Assembly: GCF_003248355.1 (NCBI RefSeq)
Contig: NZ_QKWY01000003.1
Location: 62,001 to 126,000, forward strand
Direction of reading: 5' to 3'
Origin: Streptomyces sp. AC1-42W
Lineage (GTDB): Bacteria > Actinomycetota > Actinomycetes > Streptomycetales > Streptomycetaceae
DNA length: 64,000 bases
Shown in pieces: positions 38,650 through 48,109 of the stretch. The position numbers and the translations under genes are program-made. Positions within the stretch are counted from its first letter, which is position 1; every line of letters begins with the position of its first letter. The notes beneath the pieces are model-generated. The model saw only the letters and a list, made by a program, of their open reading frames with translations, was not told the DNA's origin and ran no database searches.

Positions 38650-40107
38650 ATGAGTGCCTTGAATGCCACCGGCGGACTGAGCGCGCGCAAGTGGGGCATC
38701 CTGCTCGTCCTGTGCGGCGCGATCTTCCTCGAAGGCATCGACGTGGCCATGCTGAACGTGGCCCTGCCCTCGATCCGTACCGATCTGGGTCTGTCCACCG
38801 GCGAGCTGCAGTGGGTCATGAGCGCCTACGTCCTCGGCTACGGCGGCTTCATGCTTCTCGGCGGACGGGCCGCCGACCTCTTCGGACGCCGTCAGATGTT
38901 CGTCTTCTGGCTCACCGTCTTCCTGCTGTTCTCCGGGCTCGGCGGCCTCGCGAACGACGGGTGGACGCTGATCCTCGCCCGGTTCGTCACGGGCGTCGCC
39001 GCGGCCTTCATGACGCCGGCGGGCCTGTCCATCATCACCACCGGTTTCGCCGAGGGCCCCGAGCGCAACAGGGCGCTCCTCATCTACTCCGGCACCGCGG
39101 CGGGCGGGTTCACGGTCGGTCTGGTGGCCGGCGGGCTGCTGACCGCCGTCGGCTGGCGGTGGGTGTTCTTCGCCCCGGTCGTCCTCTCCCTCCTCATCCT
39201 CGTCGCGGCCCTCGTGTTCGTCCCCAGGTCGGAGCGGCCGGACCGGACCGGCAAGCGCGTGGACGCGGCCGGCGCCCTCACCGTCACCGCCGCCCTCGTA
39301 CTGATCGTGCTGGGCGTCGAGCGCGCCGCCCACGCGGGCGTCGCCGTCAGCGCGGGCACCCTGCTGGCCGGGCTGGCGTTCCTGGTGGCGTTCGTGCTCA
39401 TCGAGCGGCGGTCCGCCGAGCCCCTGGTACGCCTGGCGATCCTGCGCCACGGGCCGCTGGTGCGGGCCAACCTGTCGGCGATGCTGTTCGCGGCCGGGTT
39501 CTTCGGGTTCCAGTTCCTGGTGGTGCTGTACCTCCAGGAACTGCGGGGCTGGTCGACCCTGGAGACCAGTTTCGCGATGCTGGTCATCGGCGTCGACGCG
39601 ATCCTCTCGCCGACGCTCACCCCGCGGCTCGTCGACCGCTTCGGCAACGCCAGGGTGATCCTGGGCGGCCTCCTGCTCGCGGTGCTCGCCTACGGGCTGT
39701 TCCTGCCGGTCGGCGCGGACTGGAGCTACGCGGCGATGTTCCCGAGCCTGATCGTCCTCGGGCTCGCCTTCTCGCTGGCGTACGGCCCCCTGACCATCGT
39801 GGCGACGGAGGGCGTCGCGGAGGAGGAGCAGGGGCTCGCGGGCGGTCTGCTGTACACCGCCTTCCAGTTCGGCGCCGCGATCGGCCTCTCCGCCGTCACC
39901 GCGGTCAGCGTGGCCGCGACCCGTACGGACACGCCCGCGGGCCTGCTCGACGGCTACCGGGCCGGGCTGCTCGTCCCGTTCGCCGCGGCCGTCGTCGCAG
40001 CCGCCGTCAGCGCGTTCGGACTGCGCTCCCGCGACGGTGGTACGGCGCCCGCGCCGCTGGACGCCGCCGGCTCCGCGGAACCCGCCGCCACCCCCGTATC
40101 GCACTGA
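38650..40107 (+). CDS. MFS drug/proton antiporter, DHA2 type
   Basis: 485-residue transporter with about fourteen helices. DHA2 signatures include the motif C-like FLEGIDVAMLNVALPSIRTD, LQWVMSAYVLGYGGFMLLGG and motif A GRAADLFGRRQMFV. It probably exports a toxic or self-made compound. GGAAGGAG lies about 10 nt upstream of ATG 38650. It diverges from the LysR gene and is followed by a PNPOx-like gene 44 bp downstream, likely in the same transcript. Confidence 0.9.
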   Translation: MSALNATGGLSARKWGILLVLCGAIFLEGIDVAMLNVALPSIRTDLGLSTGELQWVMSAYVLGYGGFMLLGGRAADLFGRRQMFVFWLTVFLLFSGLGGLANDGWTLILARFVTGVAAAFMTPAGLSIITTGFAEGPERNRALLIYSGTAAGGFTVGLVAGGLLTAVGWRWVFFAPVVLSLLILVAALVFVPRSERPDRTGKRVDAAGALTVTAALVLIVLGVERAAHAGVAVSAGTLLAGLAFLVAFVLIERRSAEPLVRLAILRHGPLVRANLSAMLFAAGFFGFQFLVVLYLQELRGWSTLETSFAMLVIGVDAILSPTLTPRLVDRFGNARVILGGLLLAVLAYGLFLPVGADWSYAAMFPSLIVLGLAFSLAYGPLTIVATEGVAEEEQGLAGGLLYTAFQFGAAIGLSAVTAVSVAATRTDTPAGLLDGYRAGLLVPFAAAVVAAAVSAFGLRSRDGGTAPAPLDAAGSAEPAATPVSH

Positions 40108-40151
40108 ACCCGCCCCGGCAGGACGCCGGCAACTACCGAAAGGACAGGCCC

Positions 40152-40682
40152 ATGACCGAAGTCGTCAGCGAGTTCTCCGAGATCGAAGGCACCTTCCTCG
40201 ACTACGTCCGCGAGATCAAGTACGCCACGATGGTCACCGTCGACCGCGAACAGCGCCCGCGCGCCCGTGTGCTGCTGCCCGTGTGGGAGATCGTCGACGG
40301 GGTACCGGTCGGCTGGCTCGCCTCGTACCGCACCCCGGTGAAGAGCGCGCACCTGGCGAACAACCCGCACACGACGTACGCCTACTGGAGCCCCCGGCAG
40401 AACGCGGTCTTCGTGGACAGCGTCTCGACGTGGGCGGACGACGAGGAGTCCAAGCTCCACGCGTGGCGGCTGTACCAGCGGGGCGGGCCGCCGGGCGTGG
40501 GCTACGACCCGGTCCGCTACTGGCGGGGCGGCCCCGGTGATCCCGGCTACCACGTGCTGCGGATCGACCCGTGGCGCATCCAGCTCGTCCGGGGCGCCGA
40601 TCTCCACGGCACGCTGTGGCGCAGGCGGGAACCGGACCCGGCGGGGGCCGCCGGGACCGGCCCGGCGGCCCGCGCCGCCTGA
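40152..40682 (+). CDS. Pyridoxamine 5'-phosphate oxidase-fold protein
   Basis: 176-residue split-barrel flavin-binding protein. Family features are YATMVTVDREQRPRARVLLP (first strands), VGWLASYRTPVKSAHLANNP and YAYWSPRQNAVFVDSVSTWA, ending with RIDPWRIQLVRG. Proteins of this kind are F420- or FMN-dependent reductases or binding proteins rather than vitamin B6 enzymes. It follows the MFS pump and may modify the same compound. ATG 40152 has AGGACAGG upstream. Confidence 0.8.
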   Translation: MTEVVSEFSEIEGTFLDYVREIKYATMVTVDREQRPRARVLLPVWEIVDGVPVGWLASYRTPVKSAHLANNPHTTYAYWSPRQNAVFVDSVSTWADDEESKLHAWRLYQRGGPPGVGYDPVRYWRGGPGDPGYHVLRIDPWRIQLVRGADLHGTLWRRREPDPAGAAGTGPAARAA

Positions 40683-40706
40683 GCCCCGCACAGGCCCGTC
40701 GGGCCC

Positions 40707-41399
40707 TCAGTCCCCGACACCGGGCACGACCAGACCGGACTCGTACGCGATCACCACCGCGTGAGTCCGGTTCTGTGCGCCCAGCTTGGCCAGCACATGG
40801 CCCACATGCGTCTTCACCGTCTCCAGGCTCACCCGGCACAGCTCCGCGATCTCCGGATTGGACAGGCCGGTCGCCATCAGCCGCAGCGTCTCCTCCTCCC
40901 GGACCGTCAGGGCCGCGCGCGGCAGCGCCTCGGCGGAGGTGAGCGGGCGGGCCGTGACCATCCGACGCAGGGCCGCCGGGAAGAGGACCGCCTCACCGGC
41001 CGCCACCACCCGCACCGCCTCCGCGATCCGGGGCACGGGGAGCCGTTTGAGGACGAAGCCGGCGGCCCCGGCACTGAGGGCGGCGGTGACGTAGCCGTCG
41101 TTCTCGAAGGTGGTGATGACCACGACCTTGGGCGGCGCACCCGTACCCGGTTCCGCGAGCAGCCGGCGGGTGGCCTCGATGCCGTTGAGGCGGGGCATCC
41201 GTACGTCCATCAGGACCACGTCCGGCCGCAGCAGCCGGGCCTGCCGGACCGCCTCGACGCCGTCTGCGGCCTCGCCGGACACCGTGATCCCCGGCTGCAT
41301 CCCGAGCAGGGTGCGCAGGCCGCTGCGGGTGACCTCGTCGTCGTCCGCGATCACGAGGGAGACGGGGATGTCCGCGCCGGGCGCGTCCGGGCCGCTCAC
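40707..41399 (-). CDS. LuxR/NarL-family response regulator
   Basis: 230-residue regulator with receiver domain (LVIADDDEVTRSGLRTLLG, phospho-Asp in VVLMDVRMPR, Lys in GFVLKRLPV) and LuxR helix-turn-helix (LTVREEETLRLMATGLSN, SLETVKTHVGHVLAKLGA). GTG 41399 overlaps the kinase stop by 4 bp, so it is co-translated with its partner kinase. Targets may include the DUF4190 and TAP genes transcribed away from the kinase; this is inference from position. Confidence 0.92.
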   Translation of the reverse strand: MSGPDAPGADIPVSLVIADDDEVTRSGLRTLLGMQPGITVSGEAADGVEAVRQARLLRPDVVLMDVRMPRLNGIEATRRLLAEPGTGAPPKVVVITTFENDGYVTAALSAGAAGFVLKRLPVPRIAEAVRVVAAGEAVLFPAALRRMVTARPLTSAEALPRAALTVREEETLRLMATGLSNPEIAELCRVSLETVKTHVGHVLAKLGAQNRTHAVVIAYESGLVVPGVGD

Positions 41400-42625
41400 G
41401 CGGGCACCCGCACGGGCAGCCGGACCGCGAGCCGCCAGTGCTCCGGGCCGTCCGGGCCGGCCTCGATCTCGCCGTGCAGCAGGCGCACCCGTTCGGTGAG
41501 CCCCGGCAGGCCGTGCCCGGACGTCGGAAAGGCGCCCGGAGCCGTTCCCGTACCGCTGCGGTTGACCACCGTCAGCTCCAGCGCGTCCGGCGCGGCGGTC
41601 ACGGTGACCCGGACCGGGCCGCCCGCTCCGTGGCGCACCGCGTTCGTCAGGCCCTCCTGGAGGATGCGGTACGCGGCGCGGGAGAGTGTCCCGCGTACGT
41701 GTGCGAGGTCGCCGGACAGCTCGGACTCCACGGTCGCGCCCATGTGGCGGGCCCGGTCGAGGAGTTCGGGGAGGTCGGTCAGGGTGCGGGCCGGGGCCGT
41801 CGTGCCGGGCTCCTCGCGGAGCATGCCCAGGACGTAGTCCAGGTCCTCCAGGGCGGCCCGGGACGACTCCTCGATGCTGCGCAGGGCGGCGCGGGCCGCG
41901 ACCGGGTCGGCGCCGAGGATCTCGCCCGCGACCGCCGCCTGAATGGTGGCGGCCGTCAGCGTGTGCCCGATCGAGTCGTGCAGCTCGTGGGCGAGCCGGT
42001 TGCGTGCGGCGAGGGCTCGTTCGCGTTCGGCCGCCAGCACCAGCCGCTCCGCCGACGAGGGGCCCAGCAGCCGGGGCGCCAGCCACCGCAGGGTGTACGT
42101 CACGGCCGGGCACAGAGCCGCCGCGAGCAGCAGGCAGCCGAGCGCCGCCGCCCAGCTCTGCCAGCCGCTGTCCAGCCGCACCGACCGGCCGTACACGCTG
42201 ATCCCCGCCTCGGCCCCGGCCCAGCCGCCGGGCAGGCACAGCCCCATGACGAGCAGGAGGAGGCTCAGCTGCGCCCCCGCCCAGCCGAGGGCCACCTGCG
42301 CCAGCAGCCAGAGCGGGGTGCGCAGACGGTCGGCGCCGGTGGACCGGCCCCGGTCCACCGGGTCCGGCAGCTCCGCGGCGAGCATCCGCCGGGCGCAGGC
42401 GACCAGCACCCGCCGTGTGGTGCGGGCCAGTCCGGTCACGCCGATCAGGACGGACCAGAGCAGCAGGGTGAGCGCGATCGCCGCCCCTTCCGGCATGGAC
42501 GGCAGGGCCAGCGCGGGCAGCGCCGCGAACGGCAGCAGCGGGAGGCTCGCCAACGCGCCGCAGTAGGCGAAGAGCGCACCCGTGTACGTGGAGCCGCGCA
42601 GCAGCGGCCGGAATCCCGTGAACAT
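41396..42625 (-). CDS. Two-component sensor histidine kinase
   Basis: 409-residue NarL/DesK-type kinase with four or five N-terminal helices (TGALFAYCGALASLPLLPFA, IALTLLLWSVLIGVTGLA and others), HisKA_3 with phospho-His in RLAHELHDSIGHTLTAATI and HATPase_c with N-box EGLTNAVRHG and G-box GHGLPGLTERVRL. There is no large extracellular sensor, so the membrane segment probably senses envelope state. ATG 42625 is the start. Its stop overlaps the regulator GTG by 4 bp. Confidence 0.92.
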   Translation of the reverse strand: MFTGFRPLLRGSTYTGALFAYCGALASLPLLPFAALPALALPSMPEGAAIALTLLLWSVLIGVTGLARTTRRVLVACARRMLAAELPDPVDRGRSTGADRLRTPLWLLAQVALGWAGAQLSLLLLVMGLCLPGGWAGAEAGISVYGRSVRLDSGWQSWAAALGCLLLAAALCPAVTYTLRWLAPRLLGPSSAERLVLAAERERALAARNRLAHELHDSIGHTLTAATIQAAVAGEILGADPVAARAALRSIEESSRAALEDLDYVLGMLREEPGTTAPARTLTDLPELLDRARHMGATVESELSGDLAHVRGTLSRAAYRILQEGLTNAVRHGAGGPVRVTVTAAPDALELTVVNRSGTGTAPGAFPTSGHGLPGLTERVRLLHGEIEAGPDGPEHWRLAVRLPVRVPA

Positions 42626-42769
42626 GATCCGGTCAGTATGACCGGATCGTCTTGCGGTGCCCTCCCCCGACCGGGGGAGGGCATTCTCCCGCGTCGCCGC
42701 GATGTCCCCCGGCTCCGCGCGAACCATGATCGGGCCCCGTACCAGTCGAGCAATGAGAAGGACGGGCCT

Positions 42770-43156
42770 GTGGACACCCGCGTCACCAAGACAACACCGA
42801 ACCCCGTGGGGGCCGTTCCGAACCAGGTGGGAGCACGTAACGGGCGTAACGGGCCTGCTGCGGCCGGTCTGGGCCTGGGCATCGCGGGGCTCCTCACCTC
42901 CCCCGTGCTCATCGGCGGTGTCGTCGCCGTGGCCGGGCTGATCCTGGGTATCGCCGCGCTGACGACGGCCGGGCGGATCGGGACCGGCCGGGGCAGGGCC
43001 GTCGCCGCGGTGGTGACCTCGTCGCTCGCGGTCCTGGTGTCCGCGCTGGCCGTCGTCCTCCTGCTCTGGTACGCGAACCGGACGCAGGAGTGCTACCGCC
43101 CCGACAGCCTGCACCAGTACGCGCAGTGCGTCCGGCTGCACCTCGACGGCAACTGA
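42770..43156 (+). CDS. DUF4190-like small membrane protein
   Basis: 128-residue membrane protein with a polar Asn/Gly-rich N-terminus and two helices in the DUF4190 pattern (AAAGLGLGIAGLLTSPVLIG and VAVAGLILGIAAL), a third helix (SLAVLVSALAVVLLLWY) and a short outer tail with two cysteines (ECYRPDSLHQYAQCVRLH). GTG 42770 has AAGGA 8 nt upstream. The next gene starts 3 nt after its stop, so the pair is co-transcribed. Confidence 0.75.
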   Translation: MDTRVTKTTPNPVGAVPNQVGARNGRNGPAAAGLGLGIAGLLTSPVLIGGVVAVAGLILGIAALTTAGRIGTGRGRAVAAVVTSSLAVLVSALAVVLLLWYANRTQECYRPDSLHQYAQCVRLHLDGN

Positions 43157-43159
43157 CAC

Positions 43160-44767
43160 ATGACACGGGAACGGACGAACCTCATGCGTAACGGAGTCCC
43201 GCGCGCAGCCCGCCTCCTGGCCGCCGGTCTCACGGCGGCCACCCTGCTGACGGCGACGGCGGCCTGCGCCCCGCCCGCGCCGGTCACGTCGGCCGGGGAG
43301 GCCGGCGCCGTACCCGCCGCCCTGCGGGTCTACACACAGCAGAAGCTCCGGTGGGAGCCGTGCGACCTGAAGGAGGAGGGTGGCCTGAAGGAGCCGGGCG
43401 CCCTGCGGTGCACGACGGTAAAGGTGCCACTGGACTACATGAAGCCCGGTGGTAAAAAGATCGCCATCGCAATATCCCGGCTCCGGGCGAGCGACCCGAA
43501 GAAGCGTCGCGGTGTACTGCTGCTCAATCCGGGCGGCCCCGGCGCGCCGGGCCTCGGGCTTCCCGTCGATCCTCTGCTGAAACTTCCCCAGCGGGTGAAA
43601 CAGCGGTACGACCTGATCGGCTTCGACCCGAGGGGCACGGGGCGCAGCGCCCCCGTCAGCTGCGGTCTCACCGCCGGCGAGCAGGCCGACCATCCGTACA
43701 GGGCCGCGACGTTCGCGAAGGACGTGGCGTGGGCCCGTACGGTCGCCGCCAAGTGCCGGGCCGCCGCCGGCCGGGAGCTGGCCCACCTCACCACCCGTAA
43801 CAGCGCCCGCGACATGGACGTCATCCGTGCCGCGCTGGGCGAGAAGCGGATCTCGTATCTGGGGGTGTCGTACGGGACGTACCTCGGGGCCGTCTACACG
43901 CAGTTGTTCCCCCGGCGCGCCGACCGGTTCGTGCTGGACAGCGCGACCGATCCCGGGCGGGTTTACCGGGGAATGTTCCAGGACATGGCGAAGGCGGCCG
44001 AGGACGCCTTCTCCCGCTGGGCCGGCTGGACCGCCCGGCGGAACGGGGAGTACGGGCTGGGCGCCACCCCGGCCGCCGTCCGCGCCGCCTTCTGGGACCT
44101 GGTCGCACAGGCGGACCGTGAGCCGGTCCTGTTCGAGGGGCAGCCGCTGAGCGGTGCCGACATCCGGTCGAACAGCCGCGTGTTCGTGCATGTGCGGGAG
44201 GCGGCGGCGTGGATCACGGGGCTGAGGGAGGCGGCCGCGAACGGCGGGGCGAAGGAGCCCGGCCGGTCGGAGACGTCCGGCGAATCCGAGGAGTCCGGGG
44301 CGTCCGGCCCGTCCGATGACGGGTATGTGTCGGCCGCCTGGTCCTACATGTGCGCCGATTCCCGCTCCTGGTCGCACGACCCCGAGCAGTACCGGCGCGA
44401 GGCGATCCGCGACCAGGCCAGGTATCCGCTGTACGGCGACTTCGCGGCGGCCGTCGCACCGTGCGCGTTCTGGCAGCGGGGCACCGAACCGCAGACCGTG
44501 GTCGACAACGGAGTCGGCGCCCTGATCACGCAGAACGAGTGGGACCCGCAGACGCCGCTCGCCTCCGGCCGGGCCATGCACCGGGCCCTGCGCGGCTCCC
44601 GGATGCTCACCGTCACCGGTGGCGAGGGGCACGGCGTCCTGTACGCGCCGGACGGCAACGCCTGCGCGGACGAGGCGGCCACGGCGTATCTGCTCACGGG
44701 CCGCCTGCCGGACCATGACCTGACCTGCCGGGCCGCACCTCCGCGTACGGGTACGGGCACCGCCTGA
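43160..44767 (+). CDS. Secreted tripeptidyl aminopeptidase-like alpha/beta hydrolase
   Basis: 535-residue exported hydrolase of the TAP/SlpD-type proteinase family, removing tripeptides from exported substrates. The signal region ends LLTATAACAPP, compatible with a lipobox (lipoprotein). The hydrolase core has oxyanion LLNPGGPGAPG, nucleophile Ser in YLGVSYGTYLGAVY, and the C-terminal TAP domain with the acid near NEWDPQTPLASG and His in GGEGHGVLY. An Ala/Glu/Ser-rich insert occurs around residues 362-393. The start is ATG 43160 or ATG 43184; both fit the signal. Confidence 0.88.
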   Translation: MTRERTNLMRNGVPRAARLLAAGLTAATLLTATAACAPPAPVTSAGEAGAVPAALRVYTQQKLRWEPCDLKEEGGLKEPGALRCTTVKVPLDYMKPGGKKIAIAISRLRASDPKKRRGVLLLNPGGPGAPGLGLPVDPLLKLPQRVKQRYDLIGFDPRGTGRSAPVSCGLTAGEQADHPYRAATFAKDVAWARTVAAKCRAAAGRELAHLTTRNSARDMDVIRAALGEKRISYLGVSYGTYLGAVYTQLFPRRADRFVLDSATDPGRVYRGMFQDMAKAAEDAFSRWAGWTARRNGEYGLGATPAAVRAAFWDLVAQADREPVLFEGQPLSGADIRSNSRVFVHVREAAAWITGLREAAANGGAKEPGRSETSGESEESGASGPSDDGYVSAAWSYMCADSRSWSHDPEQYRREAIRDQARYPLYGDFAAAVAPCAFWQRGTEPQTVVDNGVGALITQNEWDPQTPLASGRAMHRALRGSRMLTVTGGEGHGVLYAPDGNACADEAATAYLLTGRLPDHDLTCRAAPPRTGTGTA

Positions 44768-44936
44768 GCGGGGCCGGGCGAGGTCCAGGGCGACGAGCGT
44801 GCGTTCGCACCCGGATGGGCCAGTGGGGCCGGGGCGTCGCCGTCCCCGTTCACCGGTCCGGACGCGCTTGGAAGGGCGGCCGGGACGGGCGCGGACAGGA
44901 TGGGGGAGGCCACCGACGCAGCTGTGAGGGAGAACC

Positions 44937-46097
44937 ATGAAGGAGACCGACGCGGACGCGAGGGGCCCGAAGGTCTCCGGTGCGGTGGACCTGCGGCGCG
45001 TGGGCGCGCATCCGGACCACTGGTATCCCGTGGCGCGGGCTCGGGAGGTGCGGGCCGGGAAGGTGGTGCCGGCCGTGTTCGCCGGCGAGCGGATCGCGCT
45101 CTACCGGGGGCGGAACGGCGCCGTCCACGCGCTGGAGGACCGGTGCGCGCACCGGCAGGTGCCGCTGAGCATGGGCGTCGTGGAGGGTGATGTGCTCCGG
45201 TGCCGGTACCACGCGTGGGCGTACCGCGGTGACGGCCGCATCTCGCAGATCCCGTATCTGACGAAGGACGACCGCAGGCCGCCGCGCGGGGTGCGCGGCT
45301 ATCCCGTACGCGAGGCGTACGGCCTGGTGTTCGTGTTCCCCGGTGACCCGGAGAAGGCGGACGTGACACCGCTGCCGATGCTCCCGGCGTACGGTTCGCC
45401 GCACTACAAGACGCTGACGTACGCCCGGACCGTCCGCTGCCACTACTCGTTCATGCACGAGAACCTGCTGGACATGAACCACCAGTTCCTGCACCAGGGC
45501 GTCGTCGGCCGGCTCCGTCCCGAACTCCTCGGCCACAGCGGCGACGCCCGGTCGGTGGAGGCCCGCTACCTGTTCACCCACACCGGGGGCAGGCGCGACG
45601 CCGGTGCGAGCGTGCTGGCGGCGGAGGGAATCTCGGGCGGCTCCAGCGATGTGATGACGATCCGCACGGAGTACCCGTACCAGACCCTCGACCTGGTGCC
45701 GGAGGGCGCCGACCGGCCGGTCTTCAGCCTCTGGGCGGTGTACGTGCCCGTGGGCGCCGACCAGCGAGCCTGCCGCGTCTACGGCCACCTCATGATCAAG
45801 AAGCCTCGCGTCCCGGCCGCGCTCAGCCTGGCCGCGCCCCTCATCAGACGGTTCACCGAGCGCATCTTCGCGCAGGACCGGATGGCGGTCGAGGCGGAGC
45901 AGCGGGCCTGGGACGAACAGGGCGAGGACCGCAACCACGAGGTGTTCTCCCTGATCCTGAACCTACGGGAGACCCTGCGCGCCAACGGCGTCCCCCTGGC
46001 CGCCCCGGCGGGCCCGCGCGCGGCGGAACCCTGCGGGGGCGTCGGCGTCTGCGGCACCCCGGTGCGGTCGTCGGCGGACCCGGCGCCCGTACGCTGA
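44937..46097 (+). CDS. Rieske non-heme iron oxygenase
   Basis: 386-residue oxygenase alpha-subunit-like protein. The Rieske 2Fe-2S ligands are in RCAHRQVPLS and CRYHAWAYRG. The mononuclear iron site is ENLLDMNHQFLHQ (Asn/Asp-x-x-Asp-x3-His-x4-His pattern) around residue 177. It would hydroxylate or demethylate an aromatic or lipid-like substrate with an external reductase, which is not in the window. The C-terminus ends in a Cys-containing GGVGVCGTPV tail. It is a single gene, convergent with the IclR group. Confidence 0.88.
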   Translation: MKETDADARGPKVSGAVDLRRVGAHPDHWYPVARAREVRAGKVVPAVFAGERIALYRGRNGAVHALEDRCAHRQVPLSMGVVEGDVLRCRYHAWAYRGDGRISQIPYLTKDDRRPPRGVRGYPVREAYGLVFVFPGDPEKADVTPLPMLPAYGSPHYKTLTYARTVRCHYSFMHENLLDMNHQFLHQGVVGRLRPELLGHSGDARSVEARYLFTHTGGRRDAGASVLAAEGISGGSSDVMTIRTEYPYQTLDLVPEGADRPVFSLWAVYVPVGADQRACRVYGHLMIKKPRVPAALSLAAPLIRRFTERIFAQDRMAVEAEQRAWDEQGEDRNHEVFSLILNLRETLRANGVPLAAPAGPRAAEPCGGVGVCGTPVRSSADPAPVR

Positions 46098-46140
46098 GGG
46101 ACCGGGCCAGGCGGGGAGAGGCCGCGCGCCGCTCATGGGC

Positions 46141-46830
46141 TCAGAGGTGGTCGCCCGGCGTGCCGATGGCCTCGGCGGCCTCCCGTACGTACGGGAGTGC
46201 TCGTTCGGCGAGTTCCGGGTCCGAGGTGACGACGTTGATCGCGGCGCGGACCGGCCAACCGGGCAGGGGTGCGGCGATGCCGTGGGCGCCGGCGTTGACC
46301 TCGCCGTGGGTGATGACGTGGCCGGCCTCGCGGATGGCCTGGACGCGGTCGGGTTCGGCGGCGCGCGGGGGGCCGGAGGCCAGGGCGGCCAGGCCGCCGG
46401 AACCATGGTCGAGGGGGTCGCGGCTGCCCTTGCGGTACCAGAACAGCGGGCCGTCCGTGGGGGGTTCGGCGACGACCGTGGTGACGGCGACGGCGCCGAT
46501 GGCCTCGACCAGGCTGGCGGTGGCGTCCAGTCGGCGGGCGAGGCGCTGGAGGACGGGTTCGGCGACGGTACGCAGGCTGGGGCCCGGCGCGCCGACGAGG
46601 CCGGGCACGGCCGGGCCCACCGTGTAGCGGCCGTCGTCGTCGCGTGCGGCGAACCCGGTCCGGTGCAGGGAGACGAGCAGCCGGTGCGCGATGGAGCGGT
46701 GGAAGCCCGTCGCCGCCGCCACCTGGCTGGTGTTCAGCCCCTCGGGGTGGCGGCCCAGTTCGACGAGGATCGCGAGTCCGCGTTCCAGGGTCTGCGAGCC
46801 GCCGCCCTCCGGTTCGTTCGGTGGGGTCAC
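46141..46830 (-). CDS. IclR-family transcriptional regulator
   Basis: 229-residue IclR regulator. The winged helix-turn-helix contains LERGLAILVELGRHPEGLNT and VAAATGFHRSIAHRLLVSL. The effector domain is shortened but retains ATASLVEAIGAVAVTTVVAE, HGSGGLAALAS and the final INVVTSDPELAERALPYV. GTG 46830 overlaps the fumarylacetoacetase stop by 4 bp. It presumably controls this tyrosine-catabolism group, perhaps through the AAGAAC-N7-GTTCTT palindrome at 48986-49004. Confidence 0.88.
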   Translation of the reverse strand: MTPPNEPEGGGSQTLERGLAILVELGRHPEGLNTSQVAAATGFHRSIAHRLLVSLHRTGFAARDDDGRYTVGPAVPGLVGAPGPSLRTVAEPVLQRLARRLDATASLVEAIGAVAVTTVVAEPPTDGPLFWYRKGSRDPLDHGSGGLAALASGPPRAAEPDRVQAIREAGHVITHGEVNAGAHGIAAPLPGWPVRAAINVVTSDPELAERALPYVREAAEAIGTPGDHL

Positions 46831-48059
46831 GGGGTCTCGTCCGGCAGCGGCTGGATCGTGGGGAGGATCGTGCCGCGGACCTCGCCCAGGCCGATGCGGC
46901 CGCGCGCGCCGGGTGCCGAGTAGCGCAGGACGACCTCGTCGCCGTCCTGGAGGAAGGTGCGCTCCTCGCCGTCGGCCTTCCAGGTCTCCCGGCCGCCCCA
47001 GGACAGTTCGAGGAACGAGCCGCGCTGTTCCTTCTCCGGCCCGGAGATGGTGCCCGACGCGTAGAAGTCGCCGACACGCAGCGAGGCGCCGTTGACGGTG
47101 AGGTGGGCGAGCATCTGCGCGGGCGACCAGTACATGGAGGCGTACGGGGGGCGCGAGACGACGGTGCCGTTGACCTCGATCTCGACGTCGATGTCGTAGC
47201 CGGACGGGCCCTGCTCCCGCAGGTAGGGCAGGACGGCGGGCTCCTGTCCGGGCAGTTCGGTGCGGGCGTGTTCGAGGGCGGCGAGGGGGGTGACCCAGGC
47301 GCTGACGGTGGTCGCGAAGGACTTGCCGAGGTTGGGGCCCAGCGGGACGTACTCCCATGCCTGGATGTCGCGCGAGGACCAGTCGTTGACGCCGGTGACG
47401 CCGAAGACGGTGTCGGTGAACTCGGCGGTGCTGACGCGCTGCCCGAGCGGGACGGTGCGGCCGACGACGAAGCCGAGTTCGGCCTCGATGTCCAGGCGCA
47501 GCGACGGGCCGAAGGTGGGCGCCGGGTCGGTGGGGGCCTTGCGCTGTCCGGCGGGGCGGTGCACGGGGGTGCCGGAGACGACGATGGAGCCCGCGCGGCC
47601 GTGGTACGCGACCGGCAGGTGGCGCCAGTTGGGCATCAGCGCGTCGCCGTCGGGGCGGAAGATCCGGCCGACGTTGGTGGCGTGGTCCACGGAGGCGTAG
47701 TAGTCGACGTAGTCGCCGACCTCGAAGGGCAGGTGCAGGGTCGCGTCGGCCAGCGGCACGAGCCGCACGTCGTCGCGGTGCGCGGTGTCGGTGAGCAGTT
47801 CGGTGGCCCAGGCGCGGACCTCGGCCCAGGTCGCCGGTCCGGCGGCCATGAGCGGGTTGAGCGCGGGGGCGTCGAGGATCGGCGTCCAGTCGGGGCGCAG
47901 GGCGGTGGCCGCGGCGCCGAGGTCGAGGACGTGGTCGCCGATCCGGACGCCGATGCGGGGGGTGGTGCCGGTGGTGGAGAAGACGGCGTACGGGAGGTTG
48001 TCGACGTCGTAACCGCTGCCGGCCGCGGCATCGACCCAGGTGACGGGGTGAGCGTGCAT
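46827..48059 (-). CDS. fahA: Fumarylacetoacetase
   Basis: 410-residue fumarylacetoacetate hydrolase, the last step of homogentisate and tyrosine breakdown, giving fumarate and acetoacetate. N-terminal SH3-like domain (PYAVFSTTGTTPRIGVRIGD) and C-terminal FAH catalytic domain with DYVDYYASVDHATNVGRIFR, AYHGRAGSIVVSGTPVHRP, ELGFVVGRTVPLGQ and NDWSSRDIQAWEYVPLGPN. Length matches the family. ATG 48059 is the start. Neighbours are a conserved hypothetical upstream and the IclR regulator downstream. Confidence 0.95.
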   Translation of the reverse strand: MHAHPVTWVDAAAGSGYDVDNLPYAVFSTTGTTPRIGVRIGDHVLDLGAAATALRPDWTPILDAPALNPLMAAGPATWAEVRAWATELLTDTAHRDDVRLVPLADATLHLPFEVGDYVDYYASVDHATNVGRIFRPDGDALMPNWRHLPVAYHGRAGSIVVSGTPVHRPAGQRKAPTDPAPTFGPSLRLDIEAELGFVVGRTVPLGQRVSTAEFTDTVFGVTGVNDWSSRDIQAWEYVPLGPNLGKSFATTVSAWVTPLAALEHARTELPGQEPAVLPYLREQGPSGYDIDVEIEVNGTVVSRPPYASMYWSPAQMLAHLTVNGASLRVGDFYASGTISGPEKEQRGSFLELSWGGRETWKADGEERTFLQDGDEVVLRYSAPGARGRIGLGEVRGTILPTIQPLPDETP

Positions 48060-48109
48060 GTGTGGAGCCCTTCGGTGACGGGAAGCGGGTTGCGGCGGTC
48101 GGGCGGCTG

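Noticed and set aside
41396..44938. Apparent 1180-residue fusion upstream of the histidine kinase
   Set aside because: The kinase starts at 42625; the upstream part is antisense to the DUF4190 and TAP genes.
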